Below, piece by piece: positions 17,760 through 26,381 of a DNA stretch of 64,000 bases; position 1 is the first letter of the stretch; the number at the start of each line of letters is the position of its first letter. The stretch comes from an uncultured Blautia sp. GTDB taxonomy: Bacteria; Bacillota; Clostridia; Lachnospirales; Lachnospiraceae. The notes under the pieces were generated by a model, which saw nothing but the letters and a program-made list of their open reading frames with translations, had not been told where the DNA came from and ran no database searches. The stretch spans positions 124,001 through 188,000 of the forward strand of contig CAKRXU010000001.1 in NCBI GenBank assembly GCA_934424575.1, given 5' to 3'. The translations under genes were made by a program, and so were the position numbers.

Positions 17760-18741
17760 GGTCTTCCTCTTTTTCTTCTTCCGGCTCCCAGCCGAACTCA
17801 TCTTTCAGATATTGTTTCCAGTCAAAAACTGCTTCTACCGCCTTGATCGCAACTTCAACCATGTCCGGTGTCGGCTCCTTGGTCGTAAGTTTCTGCATTG
17901 CCAGGCCTGGCTTACTGAAAAAGTCTGCCAGCTTACTGTCTGTTCTTCCGGCCCACTGGATCATCTCAAAGGAGATTCCCGCTACGATCGGCACCATCAG
18001 AAGACGCCCGAAAAGGCGGACCCAGTAAACAGGCACCAGTACAAAAACAAAATGCAGGCAGATGCTCACCAGCATGACCAGAAACAGGAAGCTGGTTCCG
18101 CAGCGCTTATGCTGTCTGGAACTTGCCATTACATTCTCTACTGTCAGTGGCATTCCATGCTCCACGCAGTTGATGCATTTATGCTCCGCTCCATGATACA
18201 TGAAGGTCCTCTGGATATCCTTCATTCTGGAGATCAGGAACATATATCCCAGAAACAGTGCCAGCTTCACAAATGCCTCCGCTACAGTCACTCCAAACTC
18301 AGAGGCTCCAACCTTACGCAGAAGACTTGCCAGTGCATACGGAAGCAGCATAAAAGCCGCTACGGAAACAACAATGGAAATCGCGACCGTTATGTACAGA
18401 AGCCACTGAAACTGCTTTGCTTCCTTCTCTTTCTTGGCAGAAAGTTCCTCCTCAGAAAGTTTCGCATTCTTTGCTGCCTCTTCCTCGTCCTCCTCATCTC
18501 CGGCGATCTCTGCCGAGTACATAAGGCACTTGGTTCCAACTACAAGTCCGTCCACAAAGCTGACTACACCACGGATGATCGGTTTCTTAAGGAAAGAAGC
18601 CTTACCGAAGGTGCACTTGTAATCCTCAACCTTCAATTCTATTTCTTTATCCGGACGGCGTACTGCAACTGCATATTTGTCCTTGTGGCGCATCATGATG
18701 CCTTCCATTACCGCCTGTCCGCCGATGTTTGATGGTTTCAT
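17743..18741 (-). CDS. DUF1385 membrane protein (YqhQ family)
   Basis: This is a 332-aa member of the DUF1385 family, whose biochemical role is unknown. The family signature opens the protein: IGGQAVMEGIMMRHKDKY, followed by the conserved EHKCINCVEHGMP segment near residue 190. There are about four membrane segments (around residues 110-145, 150-170 and 215-260) and a charged C-terminus. In many Firmicutes it lies directly upstream of prmC and prfA as here, with overlapping reading frames. It follows rpmE, from which a terminator separates it. Confidence 0.9.
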   Translation of the reverse strand: MKPSNIGGQAVMEGIMMRHKDKYAVAVRRPDKEIELKVEDYKCTFGKASFLKKPIIRGVVSFVDGLVVGTKCLMYSAEIAGDEEDEEEAAKNAKLSEEELSAKKEKEAKQFQWLLYITVAISIVVSVAAFMLLPYALASLLRKVGASEFGVTVAEAFVKLALFLGYMFLISRMKDIQRTFMYHGAEHKCINCVEHGMPLTVENVMASSRQHKRCGTSFLFLVMLVSICLHFVFVLVPVYWVRLFGRLLMVPIVAGISFEMIQWAGRTDSKLADFFSKPGLAMQKLTTKEPTPDMVEVAIKAVEAVFDWKQYLKDEFGWEPEEEKEEDHADIS

Positions 18742-18773
18742 ATATCACTCCATTTGTCCACAGAAGCAAAGAA

Positions 18774-18799
18774 AGGTTGAGATTTCCCAACCTCAACCT
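18774..18799 (-). terminator. Intrinsic terminator after rpmE
   Basis: A perfect 8-bp stem AGGTTGAG/CTCAACCT with a 10-nt loop is followed by TTCTTTG on the minus strand. Confidence 0.7.
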
Positions 18800-18825
18800 G
18801 TTCTCTAGTTTCTTATTCTGTCTGA

Positions 18826-19038
18826 TTATTTGTTTAAGCCGTATTTTCTGTTGAACTTATCAATACGTCCGCGAGCCTGAGCCGCTTTCTGCTGTCCTGT
18901 GTAGAATGGATGGCACTTGGAACAGATTTCTACGTGGATATCTTTCTTTGTAGATCCTGTTACGAATGTGTTTCCACAGTTGCAGGTTACAGTTGCCTGA
19001 TAGTAGTTCGGATGGATTCCTTCACGCATGATTTTCAC
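18826..19038 (-). CDS. rpmE: 50S ribosomal protein L31 (zinc-binding form)
   Basis: A 70-aa ribosomal protein starting [11 protein letters not shown] after two to four residues, as typical for L31. The four zinc-ligand cysteines are present (CNC near residues 19-21, CSKC near 37-40), so this is the C+ zinc-containing form rather than the zinc-free paralogue. It stands alone between rho upstream and the DUF1385 gene downstream, with its own promoter and terminator. Confidence 0.97.
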   Translation of the reverse strand: MKIMREGIHPNYYQATVTCNCGNTFVTGSTKKDIHVEICSKCHPFYTGQQKAAQARGRIDKFNRKYGLNK

Positions 19039-19104
19039 CTCTCTATGTTCGTTCTATTTTCTATTCGTATTAATTTGACGAATTTACTATTTCACAGCTT
19101 TCTG

Positions 19105-19133
19105 ATTATAACACAATGAATATTGAATTGCAA
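19105..19133 (-). promoter_or_regulatory. rpmE promoter
   Basis: TTGCAA and a perfect TATAAT are spaced by 17 bp on the minus strand in the gap between rho and rpmE. Confidence 0.65.
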
Positions 19134-19138
19134 GCTAT

Positions 19139-20638
19139 TTATAAAAATTTCTGTTTTTTTGCCATCTGGACAAATTCTGCATTTGTCTTTGTCCTGGAGA
19201 ACATGTTCAGGATCTGTTCTACTGCATCCTCAGCCTTGAGACTGTTCAGGGCTTTTCGCATGTTGTAGACAGCTTCCTGCTCTTCTTTTGAAAGAAGAAG
19301 GTCCTCTCTTCTGGTACCTGATTTCTGAATATCGATTGCAGGGAATACTCGTTTCTCCTGGAGTTTACGGTCCAGTACAAGCTCCATGTTACCGGTTCCC
19401 TTGAATTCTTCATAAATGACATCGTCCATCTTGCTTCCGGTCTCTACAAGTGCCGTTGCAAGGATCGTCAGGCTTCCGCCCTCTCTCATATTACGCGCCG
19501 CGCCAAAAAATCTCTTCGGCATATGAAGAGCAGCCGGATCCAGACCACCGGAAAGTGTTCTTCCGCTTGGAGTCACACAGAGGTTGTACGCTCTGGCAAG
19601 TCTCGTGATGGAGTCAAGAAGGATCGTAACATCCTGCTTATGCTCTACAAGACGGCGTGCACGCTCAACAACCATCTCTGAAACTCGTCTGTGATGTTCT
19701 GGAAGTTCATCGAACGTAGAATAGATCACATCAACGTTATTGCCCTGAATCTCTTCCTTGATATCGGTCACTTCCTCCGGACGCTCATCGATCAGAAGAA
19801 TGATGAGATGCATATTCGGACTGTTCTTAAGGATAGATTTTGCCACATCTTTGAGAAGTGTGGTCTTGCCGGCCTTAGGCGGAGATACGATCATACCTCT
19901 CTGTCCTTTACCGATCGGACTTAACAGATCCATAATACGCATAGCCACTGTACCGCCCGGACGCTCCATACGGAGTCTCTCATTTGGAAAGATCGGAGTC
20001 ATATCCTCAAAATTATAACGTTTCGGTCCCTCGCTCGGATGAAATCCATTAATAGAGTCCACATAAAGGAGAGCACTGAATTTCTCACCCTGTGTCTTGA
20101 TTCGGATGCTTCCCTTAAGGATATCACCCGTTTTTAGATTGAAGCGGCGGATCTGTGAAGGAGAAACATAAATGTCATTCTCTCCCGGCAGATAGTTCTC
20201 ACAACGAATAAATCCATACCCATCAGGAAGAACCTCCAGAATACCATTTGCCTTCTCACCGCTGTCAAGCTGTGCTGTTTCTGATGGAACCTTATTCTGA
20301 TAACTCTCAGATGTACGTGGCTGATAGTTTTCAGAATTTCGTTCCTGATAATTTCGTCTTTCGTTATTTTCATAAGAGGTACGATTCTCACGTGTACGAA
20401 ACTCCTGACGTGCCGGTCTTTCATTTACACGTTCAGAATATTTCTGCTCTCTGACCGGTTCCTGCGTTTTTTCTGTCTGTACACGCTCCGGTGCCTTCAG
20501 CGCAGCCTCCTTTTCATCTTCTTCAAGCATACGGTCAATCAGTTCCGGCTTTCTCAGAGTGGAAATTCCCTTTAAACCTCTTGCTTTTGCAAGATCCTTC
20601 AGTGTTGCCAGTGACAACGATTCATATTTTTCTCTCAT
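19139..20638 (-). CDS. rho: Transcription termination factor Rho, with disordered N-terminal insertion
   Basis: Rho is the hexameric RNA helicase that terminates untranslated transcripts. Residues 1-45 form the SAP-like N-terminal helix bundle ([15 protein letters not shown]). About residues 55-125 are an unusual low-complexity insertion rich in Arg, Asn, Glu, Tyr and Ser. The cold-shock RNA-binding domain follows ([20 protein letters not shown]). The ATPase domain has P-loop [11 protein letters not shown] and Walker [17 protein letters not shown]. The total of 499 aa is about 80 longer than E. coli Rho, all in the insertion. Confidence 0.96.
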   Translation of the reverse strand: MREKYESLSLATLKDLAKARGLKGISTLRKPELIDRMLEEDEKEAALKAPERVQTEKTQEPVREQKYSERVNERPARQEFRTRENRTSYENNERRNYQERNSENYQPRTSESYQNKVPSETAQLDSGEKANGILEVLPDGYGFIRCENYLPGENDIYVSPSQIRRFNLKTGDILKGSIRIKTQGEKFSALLYVDSINGFHPSEGPKRYNFEDMTPIFPNERLRMERPGGTVAMRIMDLLSPIGKGQRGMIVSPPKAGKTTLLKDVAKSILKNSPNMHLIILLIDERPEEVTDIKEEIQGNNVDVIYSTFDELPEHHRRVSEMVVERARRLVEHKQDVTILLDSITRLARAYNLCVTPSGRTLSGGLDPAALHMPKRFFGAARNMREGGSLTILATALVETGSKMDDVIYEEFKGTGNMELVLDRKLQEKRVFPAIDIQKSGTRREDLLLSKEEQEAVYNMRKALNSLKAEDAVEQILNMFSRTKTNAEFVQMAKKQKFL

Positions 20639-20677
20639 AAAAAACCTCTGTTCCTCGTTTTTTCTTCTTATAGATCC

Positions 20678-21178
20678 TTAATAAATCAAACTTCCAAGAA
20701 CCCCATAAGAAACTACACTCATGATAACAGTTGCCATAATAAGTCCGCAGAAAATTGCGATTGAAGATTTTTTGATATCTACTTCCAGAAGAGAAGCAAT
20801 CAGAGAACCTGTCCATGCCCCGGTTCCCGGAAGCGGAATTCCTACAAACAGCAAAAGTCCCAGAAATTCATATCTCTTGATCTGGTCGCTCTTACCCATT
20901 GCACGGTTCTCCATTTTTATGATAAGCCCACGGAAAAGTTTTGTTTTTTTGAGCCATTTGAATATCTGTTTGATAAACAGCAGAATAAACGGGATCGGAA
21001 TGATATTTCCTATAATGCAGATTGGAATTGCCTTGGCTATGGAAACATTCAGAAGTGATGCTGCCAGAAGTCCTCCCCTCAGTTCCAGAATAGGAATCAT
21101 GGAAATAATAAAAATCACCATCTCTCTTGAAATATGCTGTCCAAGAGTGTTTGTAAACCAGTTTACTAAAACTTCCAA
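20678..21178 (-). CDS. Small-multidrug-export (COG2426) family membrane protein
   Basis: This 166-aa protein has about four membrane segments. MVIFIISMIPILELRGGL and the later GIPLPGTGAWTGSLIAS are characteristic of the COG2426 putative small-multidrug-export family. The transport role is an annotation tradition rather than proven function. The start codon is probably TTG, preceded at good distance by GGAGAG that overlaps the hisC terminal codons; hisC ends 11 bp upstream, so the two are co-transcribed. Confidence 0.85.
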   Translation of the reverse strand: MEVLVNWFTNTLGQHISREMVIFIISMIPILELRGGLLAASLLNVSIAKAIPICIIGNIIPIPFILLFIKQIFKWLKKTKLFRGLIIKMENRAMGKSDQIKRYEFLGLLLFVGIPLPGTGAWTGSLIASLLEVDIKKSSIAIFCGLIMATVIMSVVSYGVLGSLIY

Positions 21179-21189
21179 TATAACTCTCC

Positions 21190-22248
21190 TTATTTAGCTA
21201 AATATTCTTTGAGGAATCCAATAAAAGTCTCCATCTCTTCTCTGGTCCCCACAGTGATACGAAGATGATTGCCTGTACGTCCACCCGGGAAATACCTTAC
21301 ATAGATATGACGCTCGCGCAGGACCTTAAAAAGTTCCTCCGCAGGACAGGTTTCATGTGTCGCAAAGATAAAATTAGCCTTGGAATCCTCAAAAGAAAAT
21401 CCAAGTTTGCTGAGTTCCCTCTTCGTCCACTCTCTTGTCTCTATAATCTTATGACAGGTCTCGCAGAAATACTCCTGATCCCTGACTGCTGCCACACCTG
21501 CTGCCAGTGCAGTTCTGTCCATGGTATAAGAATTGAAAGAATACTTGGCATCATTCAGATATTTGATCAGCCTCGGTGATCCCATTGCAAAGCCGATTCT
21601 CATTCCTGCCATAGATCTGGATTTTGAAAATGTCTGAACGATCAGAAGATTCTCGTATTTCTCGATCAGAGGAAGAGCTGACTGTGAACCAAAATCCACA
21701 TATGCCTCATCTACGATCACGATCACATCCTGATTGTGTGCAACAATATCTTCTACCTCAGAGAGCGGCATTACGACACCTGTCGGCGCATTTGGATTCG
21801 GGAATACGATTCCACCGTTTTCTCTGAAATAATCTTCTTTGCGAATGTGGAAATGCTCATCCAGTGTCGGTCTCTCGTATGGAATACGAAAAAGATCTGC
21901 CCACACATCGTAGAAAGAATATGTAATATCCGGAAACAGGATTGGTTTCTCACTATTAAAAAATGTAAGAAAACTCATCGCAAGTACATCGTCAGATCCT
22001 ACTCCTACAAACACCTGATTGTCTGAAAGTCCGTAAGTATCAGCAATGGCACGTACAAGATCCAGTGCTGCCGGATCTGGATAAAGTCTCAATGTATCGG
22101 TATCCATATTGCGAAGCACTTCTTTTACTGCCGGTGCCGGCGGATATGGGTTTTCATTTGTGTTCAGTTTGATCATATCCGGCTGGTTTGGTTGTTCCCC
22201 CGGAGTATACGGAACAACTTTGCGGATATTATTTTCCCAGTTTGCCAT
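21190..22248 (-). CDS. hisC: Histidinol-phosphate aminotransferase
   Basis: This PLP-dependent class II aminotransferase makes histidinol phosphate in histidine synthesis; homologues can also act on aromatic substrates. Family signs are IKLNTNENPYPPAP near the N-terminus, FPNPNAPTGV, the VDEAYVDF segment, and the PLP-lysine motif QTFSKSRSMAGMRIGF. I choose the ATG after AAAGGGG as start, giving 352 aa; a GTG six codons earlier lacks a proper ribosome site. No other his genes are adjacent, so its use in histidine synthesis is family-based. Confidence 0.9.
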   Translation of the reverse strand: MANWENNIRKVVPYTPGEQPNQPDMIKLNTNENPYPPAPAVKEVLRNMDTDTLRLYPDPAALDLVRAIADTYGLSDNQVFVGVGSDDVLAMSFLTFFNSEKPILFPDITYSFYDVWADLFRIPYERPTLDEHFHIRKEDYFRENGGIVFPNPNAPTGVVMPLSEVEDIVAHNQDVIVIVDEAYVDFGSQSALPLIEKYENLLIVQTFSKSRSMAGMRIGFAMGSPRLIKYLNDAKYSFNSYTMDRTALAAGVAAVRDQEYFCETCHKIIETREWTKRELSKLGFSFEDSKANFIFATHETCPAEELFKVLRERHIYVRYFPGGRTGNHLRITVGTREEMETFIGFLKEYLAK

Positions 22249-22289
22249 ATCATAGTCCCCTTTCACATATCTGCTATTGTACCCATTCT

Positions 22290-23237
22290 TTAGATATTTG
22301 TCAAAGATTTCTTTGTGTTCTGACTGCTCTTCCTGTACTTCAAAGGTGTCGTCCCTGTCTGTCTGTGGAACTCTCGTAAAAAATTACCAAGATTATTGTA
22401 GCCGCATTCCATCGCAACTTCTGTCACAGAATCATCTGTCTCCTCCAGAAAATGCATTGCCTGACGGATTCGAAATTCATTGATATATACCATTGGCGAA
22501 CGCCCGATACTCTTCTTAAAAAAACGACAGAAATACTGTTCGTTCATGTTGATGAGTTTCGCAAGATCTCTGATATATATCTTTTCATCGTAGTGTCCTT
22601 TTATATAAGAAAGAACTTTTTTGATCTCTTCAACACGTTTGTTGCCGTTCTCCGTCGTAACCATAAAAAGCTGATATTTCCAAAGAACTGCAAGAATTCT
22701 GAGAAGGGATGATTTGATGTACATCTGACTTACCACATCATCCGTGACACCACCTTTTGTCATCCAGAGTTCTTCTGTCCCATCCTTGTGAAAAATCATC
22801 AGGATTTCTTTGAAATACTGCCGAATTTCCTCAAAGACAGTATCTCCTGGAAAAATCTGCCGCGGAAAAAGCAGCCTTCCGTTCTGGATCGGCTGCAGCA
22901 GTTCCATCTGAGCCGCATCATACGATTCAAAGCTCAAAACAGCCGGGTGAAACACAATCGCATCTTCTCCTGACTTTTCTGAACAGATTTTTGTAATGCT
23001 GTGCAGTTCTCCGGGATTGACAAAACAGATACATTCAGACTCGATCGGATAAACTTCCATATTAACTTCCAGGAGAAAACCGCCTTTATCAAAATAGAGC
23101 ATTTCCACTTCGTCGTGCCAGTGATGTTTTACCATAACACCCTGACCTTCTGAGCTTGTTCTGTATACAGCACAGGGAAAAGTTTTGGTCCCATGGCTTC
23201 GAATTTCTTTTAATCTGGTATTTTCTTCTTTTTTCAT
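22290..23237 (-). CDS. AraC-family transcriptional regulator with cupin sensor domain
   Basis: The N-terminal cupin-like domain (VMVKHHWHDEVEMLYFDKGG, then CICFVNPGELHSI) would bind a small effector, often a sugar. The C-terminal two-HTH AraC domain includes IYIRDLAKLINMNEQYFCRFFKKS and ends with VTEVAMECGYNNLGNFLREF. I place the start at the ATG of MKKEENT (315 aa). An in-frame ATG eight codons upstream lacks a ribosome site and falls inside an inverted repeat. The targets are unknown; the upstream operator-like repeat suggests autoregulation. Confidence 0.88.
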   Translation of the reverse strand: MKKEENTRLKEIRSHGTKTFPCAVYRTSSEGQGVMVKHHWHDEVEMLYFDKGGFLLEVNMEVYPIESECICFVNPGELHSITKICSEKSGEDAIVFHPAVLSFESYDAAQMELLQPIQNGRLLFPRQIFPGDTVFEEIRQYFKEILMIFHKDGTEELWMTKGGVTDDVVSQMYIKSSLLRILAVLWKYQLFMVTTENGNKRVEEIKKVLSYIKGHYDEKIYIRDLAKLINMNEQYFCRFFKKSIGRSPMVYINEFRIRQAMHFLEETDDSVTEVAMECGYNNLGNFLREFHRQTGTTPLKYRKSSQNTKKSLTNI

Positions 23238-23250
23238 CCTAAGCAAAACA

Positions 23251-23338
23251 CTCCCCGGCATAACTGCGAACGTTTTTCTTAAGTAAGATCTCTGATGTCA
23301 TACGTTCTCATATCCCTATTATAAATCATGCCGGGGAG
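23251..23338. promoter_or_regulatory. Split inverted repeat around the AraC-regulator promoter (candidate operator)
   Basis: CTCCCCGGCAT and its exact 11-bp complement ATGCCGGGGAG are separated by 66 bp, about 77 bp centre to centre. One arm lies between the -35 and -10 elements of the regulator's promoter. The other lies just ahead of its start codon. Only the second arm is transcribed, so this is a DNA-level repeat, fitting a looping operator. Confidence 0.55.
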
Positions 23339-23347
23339 AATTGTCTA
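23318..23347 (-). promoter_or_regulatory. Promoter of the AraC-family regulator gene
   Basis: TAGACA and a perfect TATAAT are separated by 18 bp on the minus strand; one arm of the inverted repeat occupies the spacer. Confidence 0.65.
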
Positions 23348-23383
23348 TCTGGATTATGAAATTGTATTATGATGTTACCTTGA

Positions 23384-24556
23384 TCAGATGCGTGCTACAC
23401 CTGTTTTTCTCGCAGCTTCTGCAACTGCTTTGGCAACTGCCGGTCCTACTCGCTTGTCAAATGCCTTCGGAATGATGTTATCTTCAGAAAGTTCCTCATC
23501 TGAGATCAGATCTGCAATGGCTTTTGCTGCCGCGATCTTCATTTCTTCGTTGATGTCGCTTGCTCTCACGTCAAAAGCGCCTCGGAACACGCCCGGGAAT
23601 ACCAGAACGTTATTGATCTGGTTCGGGAAATCAGAACGTCCTGTTGCAACGACTCTTGCGCCACCTTTTTTCGCCTCATCTGGCATGATCTCCGGTGTCG
23701 GGTTTGCCATTGCAAATACGATCGCGTCGTCTGCCATTGTGCTTACCATTTCTGCTGTCACAATGTTCGGTGCAGATACGCCGACAAAGATATCTCTGCC
23801 CTTCATGGCATCCTTGAGATCTCCATGAAGCTGCTCTTTGTTTGTTTTTTCTGCAATTTCTTTCTGTGCAGGATTCATCCACTCTTCGCCCGGTGCAAGG
23901 ATTCCCTTGCGGTCAACCATAACTACATCTCCGATTCCAAGTTCGAGGAGAAGTTTGCAGATGGAAATACCGGCTGATCCGGCTCCGTTGATGACTACCT
24001 TTGCTTCTGAGAATTTCTTGTTCACAAATCTGAGTGCATTGGTAAGTCCTGCGGATACTACGATCGCGGTTCCATGCTGATCATCATGGAAGATCGGGAT
24101 ATCACATTTTTCTTTGAGTTTCTTCTCGATCTCGAAGCATCTCGGTGCGGAAATATCTTCCAGGTTGACTCCACCGAAAGATCCGGAGATCAGATAAATG
24201 GTATTTACGATTTCATCCACATCGTTGCTCTTGATACAGAGCGGGAATGCATCTACATCACCAAAAGCCTTGAATAATGCACATTTTCCTTCCATAACAG
24301 GCATGCCGGCTTCTGGTCCGATGTTGCCAAGTCCAAGAATTGCGGAACCATCGGTAACGACCAGGCACATGTTCCATCTTCTGGTAAGATCATAAGATTT
24401 ATTTACATCTTTCTGGATCTCCAGACATGGCTGAGCCACTCCTGGTGTGTATGCCAGAGAAAGATCGTCCTTATTTTCTGCAGGTACTCTTGTTACAACC
24501 TCGATCTTACCCTTCCATTCTCCATGTAATCTTAAAGATTCTTTTGCATAATCCAT
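23384..24556 (-). CDS. NAD-dependent malic enzyme (oxaloacetate-decarboxylating)
   Basis: The enzyme converts malate to pyruvate and CO2 with reduction of NAD(P). The 390-aa protein is the short bacterial form without the C-terminal phosphotransacetylase domain. YTPGVAQPC, the catalytic-lysine segment GKCALFKAFG, the metal-site IFHDDQHGTAI, and the Rossmann motif VINGAGSAGISI are all present. VFPGVFRGAFD near residue 320 is also typical. It stands between the AraC-type and FadR-type regulator genes; the cofactor preference (NAD or NADP) cannot be decided by eye. Confidence 0.95.
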   Translation of the reverse strand: MDYAKESLRLHGEWKGKIEVVTRVPAENKDDLSLAYTPGVAQPCLEIQKDVNKSYDLTRRWNMCLVVTDGSAILGLGNIGPEAGMPVMEGKCALFKAFGDVDAFPLCIKSNDVDEIVNTIYLISGSFGGVNLEDISAPRCFEIEKKLKEKCDIPIFHDDQHGTAIVVSAGLTNALRFVNKKFSEAKVVINGAGSAGISICKLLLELGIGDVVMVDRKGILAPGEEWMNPAQKEIAEKTNKEQLHGDLKDAMKGRDIFVGVSAPNIVTAEMVSTMADDAIVFAMANPTPEIMPDEAKKGGARVVATGRSDFPNQINNVLVFPGVFRGAFDVRASDINEEMKIAAAKAIADLISDEELSEDNIIPKAFDKRVGPAVAKAVAEAARKTGVARI

Positions 24557-24676
24557 TTCTGTTATCCTCCGTGGAATCTTAGTATTCTGATGTTGCGTAA
24601 CTGTTTTAATGTCTCTATTGTAATCTATTCATTATTTTCTGTAAAGGATTTCGTTGTGCATCTGCCTTCAGTACTT

Positions 24677-25405
24677 TCAGATGCGTTTTCCCTCTGACTT
24701 CTGTTCTTTTTGCATTTCATCCATATAACGTTCGATCGTGTCCATATGTTCGGCCATGCAGCGGTCTGCCTGTTCCACATTGTTGTTGATGATCGCTTCT
24801 ATCAGCCTGTGATGCTGGGCATCCATATCCTTGGATGAATTATTTTTTCTCATAATGTAATCTCTTGTGCCCGAAACAATACTGTCTGTAAGCTGGTCTG
24901 CTGCTGCCAGAACACTGTAAACCATCGGATTATCCGCGATCTTTGCAATCTTGGTATGAAGTTCGCGGTCCAGTTCTCCCCGTGTCTTCTCATCTTCCTC
25001 TGAATCCAGACGGTCTAGGATCATCCATAATTCTGCTGCATCCAGAGGAGTACATTTCTTTGCCGCAAGGATTGCCGCCTCTCTCTCCAGTGCTGCACGG
25101 AACTGCTGATTCTGTTTCAGGTATCCATTATTCAGCTTAAACAGGATGGACAGCGGTCCGATCAGCCAGGTATCCAGATTCTCTGTGATATAATTTCCGC
25201 CGCCCGGTACCGGTTTGATGATTCCAAGCAGTTCCAGTGCCCGCAGTACCTCTCTTACTGCCGGTCTGGATACCCCCATGGTCTCTGCCATTGTCCGCTC
25301 TGCCGGAAGTGCATCTCCTGCCTTGAGCCTGCCATTCTGGATATTATCTATGATCTGGTTTAATATGCCATTAAACGCCCGTTCCTCTCCGATTTCTTTA
25401 AACAT
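24677..25405 (-). CDS. GntR/FadR-family transcriptional regulator
   Basis: The protein has an N-terminal winged HTH (LPAERTMAETMGVSRPAVRE, about residues 42-61) and a C-terminal helical FCD ligand-binding domain with FRAALEREAA and a distal HHRLIEAI metal-type histidine segment. The 242-aa length is typical. Members commonly sense organic acids and repress catabolic genes. It lies 120 bp upstream of the malic enzyme gene on the same strand, so malate-linked control is plausible but not shown. Confidence 0.9.
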   Translation of the reverse strand: MFKEIGEERAFNGILNQIIDNIQNGRLKAGDALPAERTMAETMGVSRPAVREVLRALELLGIIKPVPGGGNYITENLDTWLIGPLSILFKLNNGYLKQNQQFRAALEREAAILAAKKCTPLDAAELWMILDRLDSEEDEKTRGELDRELHTKIAKIADNPMVYSVLAAADQLTDSIVSGTRDYIMRKNNSSKDMDAQHHRLIEAIINNNVEQADRCMAEHMDTIERYMDEMQKEQKSEGKRI

Positions 25406-25550
25406 GATCTATGCCTCCGCATCCCGCTCTTCCCCACACAGAAGCTCTCTCCATCCAGAAAACAGCGATTATTTTCTTATAATAAATATAGCATTTCCGC
25501 ATGGTTACGGCAAGCATTCCACGGGATTCATCCTGCATTCTTTTATATAC

Positions 25551-25575
25551 AAAAAACTGCCCTGCGGCAGTTTTT
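25551..25575 (-). terminator. Intrinsic terminator, probably bidirectional
   Basis: CTGCC and GGCAG with a 4-nt CTGC loop are extended by A/T tracts on both sides (AAAAA and TTTTT). It follows the metallophosphoesterase gene on the minus strand and could also stop plus-strand transcripts. Confidence 0.75.
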
Positions 25576-25589
25576 GTATTCACAGCTTG

Positions 25590-26309
25590 TTATTGTACTT
25601 TCTCGCCTGTTTCCATATCTACGATGTCCAGATATAATACCCGGTGTTTTTTGCCCAGTTCTGCATCCTGATGCCAATGGCCAAAGTAAAACATTGTACG
25701 GTATTCCTGCGTGCTTTCACTGATCCATTGCAGATAATTCTGAAGCTGTTGTTCCTCTGGTGCTGCATGATAGCCGCCAAGGGCAGGAACCAGATTCACC
25801 GGACAGGTGTGTGTGACTACAAAATCCACCTGGTAACCACATTTCTCCATATTCCTGTTCCCGTTTGCATAATCTTCATCCGTCGGAAGTTCTTCTTCCC
25901 AGTAACTTTCATTCAACCTACGCCTGATTCTGTCTATGGAAAATGCACCTCCAAAGCAGAAGATCTTTTTGCCTTTCAGCTCAAGGATCTCTCCTCTGAG
26001 CACATGGATGATCCGCTTGCGGATCCGATGTACTCTCGCTCCCTGCCATTCTTCAACAGGATAATCATTCAATGCCCAGTGATTTTCGTGATTCCCATCC
26101 ACGAAGATCAGATAGGCTTCCTTTCTCTCCAGAAACAGATCCACGTCGTTCAGATAACTCCGCTCATCTGCATCATCCCAGAATACATACCCAAAATCAC
26201 CTGCTACCAGAAGCATGTCCCCATTCTGAATAATCCTGGCGATTCCAGAAAGTGCAGCCTTATCGCCATGCGTATCCCCGGTAATCAGCATTCTTCCCTG
26301 TAATTCCAT
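25590..26309 (-). CDS. Metallophosphoesterase, substrate unknown
   Basis: The calcineurin-like motifs are in order: ITGDTHGD, VAGDFGYVFWDD, VDGNHENH, a FCFGGAFSID segment and a C-terminal YFGHWHQD. They coordinate a two-metal centre. The 239-aa single-domain protein is cytoplasmic with no signal peptide. Many such proteins are phosphodiesterases or protein phosphatases with undefined targets. It stands alone with a terminator downstream. Confidence 0.9.
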   Translation of the reverse strand: MELQGRMLITGDTHGDKAALSGIARIIQNGDMLLVAGDFGYVFWDDADERSYLNDVDLFLERKEAYLIFVDGNHENHWALNDYPVEEWQGARVHRIRKRIIHVLRGEILELKGKKIFCFGGAFSIDRIRRRLNESYWEEELPTDEDYANGNRNMEKCGYQVDFVVTHTCPVNLVPALGGYHAAPEEQQLQNYLQWISESTQEYRTMFYFGHWHQDAELGKKHRVLYLDIVDMETGEKVQ

Positions 26310-26381
26310 TTTTATCCCTTCTTTCTCTGCCAGATCATGCTCTTAGTATACACCATCATTCCTGCTAATTTGTTTTTGGGA

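Noticed and set aside
17758..18732. Long plus-strand reading frame opposite the DUF1385 gene
   Set aside because: It mirrors a conserved minus-strand gene, has no ribosome site and its translation is rich in His, Gln and Cys without recognisable motifs.
25398..25583. 61-codon minus-strand frame upstream of the FadR-type gene
   Set aside because: It runs through the bidirectional terminator and has no ribosome site.
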